Shown: positions 56,524 through 64,000 of the stretch, piece after piece
How positions within the stretch are numbered: the stretch's first letter is position 1
Layout: every line of letters begins with the position of its first letter
Assembly (NCBI GenBank): GCA_028751875.1
Contig: CM054159.1
Span: 8,210,456 to 8,274,455, forward strand
DNA: 64,000 nucleotides
Source: Rapana venosa
Taxonomy: Eukaryota; Mollusca; Gastropoda; Neogastropoda; Muricidae
Direction: 5' to 3'
Translations under genes and position numbers: made by a program
Notes under the pieces: model-generated
What the model saw: only the letters and a program-made list of their open reading frames with translations
Told to the model about the DNA's origin: nothing
Databases searched by the model: none

Positions 56524-56561
56524 ATGGCGCTCTCCGTGAAAGAACTTGCATCCCTCCTCTC
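56524..56561 (+). CDS. CNOT11: CNOT11 exon 1
   Basis: [13 protein letters not shown] with context AACATGG, phase 2 out, donor GTTAGT. The same GTTAGT donor is used by RIC3 exon 1 across the promoter. Confidence 0.85.
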
Positions 56562-59500
56562 GTTAGTAGTTTTAATTATTTTTTCTGTTTTTTTGATAAT
56601 CATTGATTAAAAAAAGGAAATAGTCTCACAGTTAGTATTATGAACAAAATCAGTTGTATCGTTGAAACTGTACAAGAAACGTGTTGGGTTTGCATTATGG
56701 ATACATTGTGGTTTCACTTTTAGTTTTATTACTTGTAGTTAACTAACCTATGGTCATCATAATTCTTGGTTTGTTTTTAGCTTTGCAGATTTTTCGAGTG
56801 AGACTGTTCTTTAGAGAAAGCATTTAAAAGATTTTTGGTGTACCTTCAGAGGAGCGTCAGCTCAATGATTCAGGGATGGTGCACCTGTCTAGAAGTAGAA
56901 AAGTCCTCCTCTGTAAATCTCTCTCATCTGTGTGTGTGTGTGTGTGTGTGTGTAAGGGAGAGAAAGATAGAGATAGAGAGAGAGATGGGGTGTGTAATAA
57001 TAGGTACTTTGGTATGAATGCGGGTGTGTCTAAATCACCATGTAGTGAATAGACATTAAACAAAACAAAACAAACGAAAAGTCCTCCCCCCAAAAGTCCT
57101 TCAGATGAGACTATAAACCGAGGTCCTGTGCGAACACATGCAGAACATCTTATGCACATGTTATAACCCATTCCGCTTTTTGGAAGAGTAGGCCATAGTG
57201 TGCTGGTGGGAACGGATGACAACATTTACAAAACTGTTTACACGCGGGACAGGGTGTAAAAAAGCACATGAGTGCTTATTCCATTATCATTGAAATAAAA
57301 AAATAAATTAAAAATAAATAAATAAAGGAGACTGGAGAGGTTAAACCAGTTATTGTTTTGATTTTGATCAGTCTGAAACAGTGAAAGCAGACTTACCCCA
57401 AACACTAGACCACGAATGGTGGCATGAGTACTAGACTTTTGGATGGGAAGAGATGGTAAGGTCATGTGTACAGTATTATTTTTATGTACATGCATGCATA
57501 AAACTAAAAGAATACACGGTAAGACTGTTGATCCAGGCAACATTTTATTTTGTAGGAAAAAAACTGCCACAGAGCATCATGGAGGCCACAACCATTGACA
57601 CCTTTGTGTCAAGGGCCTCCAGACTGACTGAATTAGTGAATTTTTGTTTTTTGGTTCTCTCCTTGATTCCGGCCTCCTCCAAAAGTGACAGAATAATAAG
57701 TAGCTTGTTGATTGTGGTCCCTCCCCTGGAAGATGAAGAAATAGCCAGTGTCACGTGCACTACTACGACAGTACAACTACAAGTGTAAGGAAAGGACTAC
57801 AGATTAGTACTATAGTAGACTTCATGTGCCAGTGCATAGTCATGTATTCTGGCCACTGTATATATGTTTGTTTGTTGTGTTTGACAATGACCTCCAAAAC
57901 AGCAGAGTAGGCAGCTACTGTTTCGGAAATTGGGCAGAAAGTTGATTATAGTGGAGATGAGTGGGAAAGCCACTGATCATACAGCCTCTCACTTTGCTGA
58001 TGCTTCCAGCATCAATGGTTTAATCAAGAACTGTGTTAAAATAAGGTGTTATTGCAGTCCACGTTATCAGCTGGGACAGAGCTGTGTAACTTCAGCTGCA
58101 GTGTAGACAACCAGAACTTAAGGATTTCTATAATGCAGAGCTCTTGAAAGTGCTAAAAACTAATCTGTGGGAAGAGGCTTTTTTTGGGATGAGAAAGCAA
58201 TCATAAAGTGAGATCCTGTGTGTAGTACGCATTTTATACAGTGTACATGTTAAAGAACCTACAGCAAGACTGTTAGCCTTAATTCAAACTGTAGTTTACT
58301 CACTGTTTCCAGCATGCATTCTTAAATCAGGTTCTGTGTTCTTATTGAAGATTTTCTGATTTGTAATATTTAGTAAATCCATGGCTGTCTGTTTGCAGAG
58401 TGTTGTCAGAGGAAGGAACGAAGGCACAGACGTTTGAAACCTTGGCCAACACCTTCCATGGCTACTTTGACAAAAAAGATTTCTTCAAAGTTGGATCTTC
58501 TATTGTAAGTTGATTTCCCTTATGATGAAGCTTTTGGGTTGTAGTTTTGTTGTTATATAACTTAAAAATGTGCAGAAAAAAGTTGTAAAACAAAGCAGTA
58601 GTTAGTGCCATCACATGTATGCTTTAACCCCGTGGAGATATCGGGGGGGCCTGTCAGTATAGATAACATCTCCACCTTCTAGAAATTCTTTGCTAGGAAT
58701 TCTCTCTTTTCTGTCCCTCTTTATGTTTCTGCCTTGTTCCTTTTCTTCCTGTCACCTTCTTCTTGTTTACTTTTTTGCATTTGGTCCATTCTCCTGCCTT
58801 TTTTCCAGAAAGACTTATAATTATACATAACAATTGTTTCCCGTGCATGTTCGCTCATATGACAGACAATAGTAGTTGCTATCTTTGTGTCTGAGTGTTC
58901 GACAATGAAGACTTGTATGCTTTGTGCTAAAAAATCCAAAAGGATGCTGTGTCAACCCAAATCTTTCCCCCAGTAACACTGTTCTTTTTTTTCCTTCTTC
59001 TTATTTTCAGGTCTTATTGCACTCAATTTGATAATTATTATTTTATTATTGAATTGACCGTTGTTACTTTCCGTTATGTGGAGGCACCGTGGTCGAGTAG
59101 TTTAGGCGGTCAACTCGTGATCCAGAGGTCGCGGGTTCGATCCCCGCTCGGCTCGGTGTTGTGTCCTTGGGAAAGACACTTTACTCCTATTTTCCTCACT
59201 CCACCCAGGTGTACAAGTGGGTACCAGCTCTGCTGGGGAAGTATCTGGCGACAGACTAGCGTCCTGTCACAGGGGTGGTGAAAAACCATCAGTTCGCTTA
59301 ACGCTACAGAAACCGGGATAAGCTCCGGCTCTATGGGCCTTCTGGCTCGAAAGAACATACTTTTTTACTTTCCATTATGTTATTTTTGAATTGTTGGCCT
59401 CACCTGTTAAGAATGATACTATTTTTGCTATCAGATTGCCTGTCTCTGTGTTTAACAGTGTTGTTTTGGGTTTTTTGTCAGGTGATCCTGTTGCAAAACC

Positions 59501-62500
59501 CAGATCTCCTGCCACACCCTACGCAAAAGTTGGCTGCCATCTTTCTGTTGTATGAAATGTACCGCTCGGAGCAAGTCTCGGCCAACCCTTTTGCCTCAGT
59601 GTTTGTGCATCTTCTGGTAAGGACTGAGACTTGGGACAGAAAAACTGCTTTAACTTGTCATGTGCAGGATTTGTGGAATCTATAATGTGATGTAACTTCA
59701 GAATTAGCTGGTGGCCTTGTCGGTGCAGGCCTGCAAATTTAGAAGCCGAACAAAATGCAACTTTGCTGATAGATGTAGGAATTAAAAGTGGTATTTCTGT
59801 GCTATTCAATTATTGAGTCTTCTGTATCATTTTGTATGCAGACCTGCTGTTGCCTTAATTCAGTTCATGTTATATATAATACACATACAGAAAAATAAAT
59901 ATCGCATATATATCATTAAAGGTCCTGTAATTTGTGTAGGCGTACCATTGTTACCCAATACAAGAGCATTCTTCTCTAGTACATGAAAGATTCATTGATT
60001 AGGTGTCTACTTTGCAGATTTCATGGCAAATGTGGATGGAATGTTCTTCTATCAGAGACATCATGGGAAATCATAAAACTAATCTTCCCTCTAGAGCTGC
60101 AGGGGACCTGTCAGTATAAACAGCATCCCCACCTTCTGTAAATTCTATGCTAGGAATTCCCTTGTTTCGATTCCTTTCTTTGTTTCAGCCTTGTTCCTTT
60201 TTGCCTGTCACCTTCTTCTTTTCCATGTTCTGCTTTCTTGGTCCATTCTCCTGCCTTTTTCCCCAGAAAGACTTAAAAGATAACAAATCTCTCACACGCC
60301 GAAGTTGGACGCGCTGGACCTGACTTGCCAGGCGCTTAACAGCAGCACAATGCATTTTCACTCATATGGCAGACAACAAGAGTTGCTGTCTGAGCGATCA
60401 TTTATTTATTTATTTATTTATTTATACCACTTTAAGTCATGGCAGATTTCTCTGCATGAAATTCGGGCTGCTCTCCCCAGGGAGAGCGCGTTGCCACAGA
60501 GCAGTGCCACCCTTTTTTTTTCCTGTCTGCAGCTACATTTGTTTCCCTATCAGAGTGGCTTTTTTCTACAGAATTTTGCCAGGGACAACACTTTTGTTGC
60601 CGTGGGTTCTTTTACCTGCGCTAAATAATTATGTGTAACACATGGGACCTCGGTTTATCATCACATCCAAAAGACTAGCGCCCAGACCACCACTTATGGT
60701 ATAATGGATGGAGGAAAGTTTCGGGTCCAAACGGGATTCAAACCACTGCACACTTCTGACCCAGACTTTTCACTTTCTAGATAGGCGTGTAACCTCTAGA
60801 CCACTGATCCACCTGATTCCAGCTGAAGAAAGAAGAAGAAAACAAAAACAACAGTGCTCAGTCTTCCAGCCCTATCTTGCATGCCACCTTTCCAATATCC
60901 GTGTCCTCTTATGTTATACACTCTTGTACACACTGATGCATGTGGTCATGGTGATTGGTATGGACCACAAACATCAGCATCTCTCCACATTTTGAATGAA
61001 TGCTGCTGCTGCTCCTATGTCAGTAAAAACCTTGTGCTGCAGTTTCCAGAATATGTTAAGTCATTAAACTTAAAGCCTTATGATTTGTAAGGTTACATAC
61101 TGCATTGAGTAGAAGTTTGTTATATAATTTGTTTCTTGCTGAGGTGACATACTGTAGTGAATACTAGTTTGTTATATTTCTTCCTGAGGTTGATTTCTGC
61201 AGTGAATACTAGTTTGTTATATCATAAGTTTAGAACTTCCTGTTTTGGCCAGATGTTCACACCATACCTCTCACAGTGGTTGAATGAGTAAACAGTATTC
61301 ATTGTTCGTGATATGTGTGATTGTGTGTATGTCTGTGGGCGTGCACATGCATGTGTGTGCCTGTGCTTCTGTGAGTGTGCATGTATGTGCTTGCATACGC
61401 TCACTTGCATGTATACATGTATGCATGTGTGTTGCAGAACCCTCCAGCTTTATCCACAGAGAAGAATGAGCTGGGACAGATAGAGCTCCACTGGGCAATC
61501 TCTCCTATCGCCCCCTCTGAGCGCTACTTTCTCTCACAGCTCATATCCAGTCCTACAAAAGAGGTAGGCTCTCTTTCCCTTCTCTTCTTTTGTGTGTGTT
61601 GTTTTGTTTTTATAGTTTGTACAAGTAAAAATTTAATTACACATTCTGTACCGTGGCTCATTGATGTAATAATGACAGCGGTTTGCCATTTCTGCCTCGT
61701 AAACAATAAAGTCTGAAAGGACCATAGCTCTGAGAGTATTAGTGCTGTGTGCATGCGTAGAACCTTCCTCTTTTTCTTGGCAGCCATTTGCCCGCTTGTT
61801 GTAGATCAAGAAATTCAAATGATAGTTTACTTGACTGCTTATTTTGAAATATTGCAATAAAAATTGCAAATTTTGAATTTATTTTGCTATACATTTTTTT
61901 ATCATTTGAGAGGATCACAAGGGTTTTTCTTTTTGGAATTTTACATGAAATTCTTTTTCCATTCCTCTGATATAACATTTTATGCTTGGTTTTCTGTTTG
62001 GTTTCATGTTCTCTCCTCTTCGCTTACACTTTTGAAAAGATATGTTAAAAATGGGATTAAAAAAATGTTGATTTGAAAAATGCACTTTTTAAAAAATGCA
62101 CATAGAAATTTGCGTAGGGAATATTTGTTACTGTATTGGTTTTTAGAGAAGTGAACTTGAACGTAGGCTTATCATACAGGAAGACTCTGAATTATATTGC
62201 AAGTTATTTGTGAATGTTGTGATGTGTGGTTTGTTGCAGTTGTTCAAGAAAACGTGCACACAGGTGTTGCAGATGGAAGTTAGCAACATGCAGGTATGAT
62301 TTGCCTGTTTTCCTTTAGGAAAGACAGCAGAAGGAGACATTGTATTAACTCCCCTTCTCTCCCTGCCTGCGCTGTCTGTCTGTGTGTCTGTCTGTCTGTG
62401 TGTCTATCTGTCTGTGTGTGTGTGTGTCTGTCTGTCTGTCTCCTGGAGAGCAGTCAGAAATGTATGCAGAGAAATCTGCCATGACCTAAGTGTGGTATAC

Positions 62501-64000
62501 AATGCAGTGCAATACAATATAAAACAATAATAGTCAGTGGTTATGATCTTTGGGTGAATTGTACATTTGTGCAAATCAGTCAGTGGGGTAGTTTGTGCAG
62601 CACATACACATGTAGCATTTATTCATGTTGTTTTCCTCTTTTCTCTTATTCATTCTTTCTTTCTTTCTCCTCTTATTTCCAGGATGATGCCTAAGAACTC
62701 ATGTACTTTTTTACATTCCGTGCGCATGCAGTTTTGTAAAGGTTGTCTCTAATCCAGTTAGCACATAGCAGCCTACTCTTCTTAAAGGCAGAACAGGATT
62801 TAAGGTGTGTTCAAGGTGTTCTGCCTACATTTGTACACACAGGACCTCAGTTTATAGTTTCATCAGAAGGACTCTTAGGGAGAGTGGAGTCAGCACTGAT
62901 GTTAAACTGCAGGGGGAAAAACATTCCCCATGAATGGGCATAGAGAGGCACCGTGGTCGAGTGGTTTAGGCGGTCGACTCGTGATCCAGAGGTCGCGGGT
63001 TCGATCCCCGCTCGGCTCGGTGTTGTGTCCTTGGGAAAGACACTTTACTCCTATTTTCCTCACTCCACCCAGGTGTACAAGTGGGTACCAGCTCTGCTGG
63101 GGAAGTATCTGGCGACAGACTAGCGTCCTGTCACAGGGGTGGTGAAAAACCATCAGTTCGCTTAACGCTACAGAAACCGGGATAAGCTCCGGCTCTATGG
63201 TCCTTCTGGATCGAAAGAACATAAATAAATGAATGGGCATCTCCTTGGTGGCACCAGGAAGGCGGGGGCTATAATGACTCGCTTACAAGTATAAAATGGC
63301 AGTATGTTTGACATAATGTGACTGGTGTTTGATGTGTGTCTGCCCTCAGTCCTATGACGTGAGTGGCCTGCAGTTAACGCTGGCAGAGAGGCACTCAGAG
63401 ATGCCTCACACCAGTCGATGCGGCATGCCCTGCGTTGTCCCGGACAGAGACAGTAGACCCACCAGGTAGGAATTTATAGTTTTGTCTGCTCACTGTTTTG
63501 AGCTTGACGTTTTGAGTGTTTTGGCTGTGGAATATTCTTCTTTTTTTTTCCCCCCCGCTTTTTTGTTCCCCCATGAAGATTGTGTTTGGTTGGTGTGTGT
63601 GTGTGTGTGTGTGTGTGGTGTTCCATCTTTACTGTTAAAAACAACTTGCTGTTTAAGAGTTGTGCTTGTATTTTGTAACACTCAAAGTTAAATTTTGAGA
63701 GTTTTATTATCATTTTTGTCTTCCATAGGAGTTCCATATATCAGCTGAACAAGCTGTATCATTTGGTTGTTTGATTGTGCTGTTTTGAAGGTGTTACTGT
63801 TCAGTTTCAGTGGTACTTGGTTAAAAATATTTATCATTTTTGCATATCCTTGTTTGAAAATCCGTGTCATAGGACACTGTATTTCGCTCAGTCTGCTTTG
63901 CAAAAGCGTGAAGCAACCTAAAACATAGAAAATCAATTTCAGGTCGGTGGTATATTGTAAACATGACTGTACCAGTAAGTAATCAGTGTGACCTCTATCT
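56524..64000 (+). CDS. CNOT11: CNOT11, CCR4-NOT complex subunit 11, first six exons
   Basis: Exons in window: 56524-56561, 58399-58504, 59482-59616, 61438-61563, 62240-62293, 63350-63465. All are GT/AG with consistent phases, giving 191 codons plus two bases; the rest lies right of the window. Start [13 protein letters not shown] matches the family start MSLTPKELSSLLS. Then come [74 protein letters not shown] and [19 protein letters not shown]. These track the human N-terminal region closely. CNOT11 binds CNOT10 and the N-terminus of CNOT1 in the CCR4-NOT deadenylase complex. The long Gly-rich N-terminal extension of the human protein is absent. Confidence 0.95.
56562..58398 (+). other. CNOT11 intron 1
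   Basis: (GT)n at 56931-56953 and a family B2 SINE at 57086-57330. The frames at 57453-57788 show no recognisable motif. Confidence 0.7.
57086..57330 (+). mobile_element. SINE family B2 copy
   Basis: AAAAGTCCTTCAGATGAGAC, then AGAACATCTTATGCACATGT, GGAAGAGTAGGCCATAGTGT and AAAAAGCACATGAGTGCTTA, ending in an AAATA-rich tail. It is the best forward-strand copy of this type. Confidence 0.8.
58399..58504 (+). CDS. CNOT11: CNOT11 exon 2
   Basis: [19 protein letters not shown], then [16 protein letters not shown]. Acceptor GTTTGCAG, donor GTAAGT. Phase 2 in, phase 0 out. Confidence 0.93.
59064..59078. repeat. SINE target-site duplication, left
   Basis: TTACTTTCCGTTATG; the right copy at 59365-59379 differs at one base. 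Confidence 0.85.
59079..59364 (+). mobile_element. Recent tRNA-derived SINE (family S), copy 1
   Basis: The head is GAGGCACCGTGGTCGAGTAG, then TTTAGGCGGTCAACTCGTGA, with B box GCGGGTTCGATCCCCGC. It resembles a Ser/Leu-type tRNA. The body has GTGTCCTTGGGAAAGACACT and GTACAAGTGGGTACCAGCTC and ends TCGAAAGAACATA. It differs from 62942-63228 at only a handful of positions. The 15-bp flanking duplication supports target-primed insertion. Confidence 0.92.
59365..59379. repeat. SINE target-site duplication, right
   Basis: TTACTTTCCATTATG, 14 of 15 bases equal to 59064-59078. Confidence 0.85.
59482..59616 (+). CDS. CNOT11: CNOT11 exon 3
   Basis: [17 protein letters not shown], then [20 protein letters not shown], then ASVFVHLL. 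Acceptor TTTGTCAG, donor GTAAGG, phase 0 both ends. It is the best-conserved exon of the gene here. Confidence 0.95.
59617..61437 (+). other. CNOT11 intron 3
   Basis: It holds the dispersed repeat near 60108-60260, family A SINE copy 3, a short tandem region (GTGAATACTAGTTTGTTATA, 61150-61222) and a TG/CA-rich stretch before exon 4. Confidence 0.7.
60398..60812 (-). mobile_element. tRNA-derived SINE, family A, copy 3
   Basis: It starts with a TTTA repeat, then CTTTAAGTCATGGCAGATTT and GAAATTCGGGCTGCTCTCCC. On the minus strand the head is GTGGATCAGTGGTCTAGAGG with a B box near 60735-60747 (GGTTTGAATCCCG). It matches 4671-5088 over its length. Confidence 0.85.
61438..61563 (+). CDS. CNOT11: CNOT11 exon 4
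   Basis: [19 protein letters not shown], then [20 protein letters not shown], then TKE. Acceptor TGTTGCAG, donor GTAGGC, phase 0 both ends. Confidence 0.93.
61564..62239 (+). other. CNOT11 intron 4
   Basis: AT-rich intron with nothing recognised. Confidence 0.7.
62240..62293 (+). CDS. CNOT11: CNOT11 exon 5
   Basis: [18 protein letters not shown], matching LFKKTPRQIALMDVGNMG-type sequence in the family. Acceptor TTGTTGCAG, donor GTATGA, phase 0 both ends. Confidence 0.9.
62386..62441. repeat. (TGTC)n / (TG)n microsatellite
   Basis: TGTC units mixed with TG units. Confidence 0.9.
62688..62941 (-). mobile_element. SINE family B2 copy, host of a nested SINE
   Basis: AACTCATGTACTTTTTTACA, then GCAGCCTACTCTTCTTAAAG, GGACCTCAGTTTATAGTTTC and AGCACTGATGTTAAACTGCA align by eye with 38800-38925 and 54450-54612. 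Its end is cut by the family S SINE. Confidence 0.75.
62930..62941. repeat. SINE target-site duplication, left
   Basis: ATGAATGGGCAT, repeated exactly at 63229-63240. Confidence 0.9.
62942..63228 (+). mobile_element. Recent tRNA-derived SINE (family S), copy 2
   Basis: It is nearly identical to 59079-59364, with head GAGGCACCGTGGTCGAGTGG and B box GCGGGTTCGATCCCCGC. It ends in AATAAATA and is flanked by a perfect 12-bp duplication. Confidence 0.92.
63229..63240. repeat. SINE target-site duplication, right
   Basis: Exact match to 62930-62941. Confidence 0.9.
63350..63465 (+). CDS. CNOT11: CNOT11 exon 6
   Basis: [20 protein letters not shown], then [18 protein letters not shown]. Acceptor GCCCTCAG, donor GTAGGA, phase 2 out. 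The family has [20 protein letters not shown] here. Later exons are outside the window. Confidence 0.93.
63466..64000 (+). other. CNOT11 intron 6, partial
   Basis: (GT)n at 63594-63616 and a T/C run at 63541-63556. No further exon is recognised before the window ends. Confidence 0.7.

Larger units (their letters stand above)
58505..59481 (+). other. CNOT11 intron 2 with a recent SINE
   Basis: The SINE at 59079-59364 sits 117 bp before exon 3. A stretch near 58627-58810 (CTGTCAGTATAGATAACATC, then TTCTGTCCCTCTTTATG) is repeated at 60108-60260, pointing to another dispersed repeat. Confidence 0.7.
62294..63349 (+). other. CNOT11 intron 5, nested SINEs
   Basis: It holds a (TGTC)n tract (62386-62441), a family A core fragment near 62469-62495, a family B2 SINE (62688-62941) and the recent family S SINE inserted at its end. 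Confidence 0.75.

Noticed and set aside
57453..57788. 111-codon frame in CNOT11 intron 1 as an alternative exon
   Set aside because: CNOT11 exons 1 and 2 join perfectly in phase and in family sequence without it; no motif is recognised.
59079..59153. Possible tRNA gene with good A and B boxes
   Set aside because: The acceptor stem pairs poorly, a SINE body follows without a terminator, and target-site duplications flank the whole unit. It is a tRNA-derived SINE head, as is the copy at 62942.

Overview
This is a stretch of animal nuclear genome with spliced genes. The intron-rich genes, the dense tRNA-derived SINEs with an ATT-repeat tail ending, and the LINE types suggest a lophotrochozoan, most likely a mollusc (probably a gastropod). 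That placement is an inference, not a proof. Three genes can be read through their exons.

(1) Bases 1-26050, plus strand: 15 exons of a large chromatin-type protein. It opens with the end of a bromodomain, continues with a DDT/WHIM-like block and a long Ser/Thr/Gln-rich tail, and best fits BRD10 (KIAA2026). The 5' end lies left of the window. Its coding exons carry four apparent frame breaks. Intron 12 is mostly a 41-bp minisatellite that runs right up to the next exon. Intron 13 holds duplicated copies of the real 3' splice site. Intron 9 holds a 5'-truncated LINE with a perfect 16-bp target-site duplication.

(2) Bases 26051-45363: a 19-kb gap between two convergent genes. It holds a 1.7-kb inverted-repeat DNA element in a TA tract, several SINE families, and a 20-copy in-frame ~69-bp tandem array (37193-38536).

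(3) Bases 45364-56307, minus strand: a complete seven-exon RIC3 gene (about 383 residues), the ER chaperone for nicotinic acetylcholine receptors. Its intron 2 holds a candidate 3.9-kb DNA transposon with 16-bp inverted ends and a TTACA duplication.

(4) From 56524, plus strand, to the window end: the first six exons of CNOT11, a subunit of the CCR4-NOT deadenylase complex. RIC3 and CNOT11 are head to head, with only 216 bp between start codons and a CACGTG E-box between them. Two nearly identical, recently inserted tRNA-type SINEs lie in CNOT11 introns.

The three genes have no evident joint pathway (chromatin, receptor folding, mRNA decay). The RIC3/CNOT11 pair probably shares a promoter. 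No CRISPR array, functional tRNA gene, rRNA or prokaryotic feature is seen.
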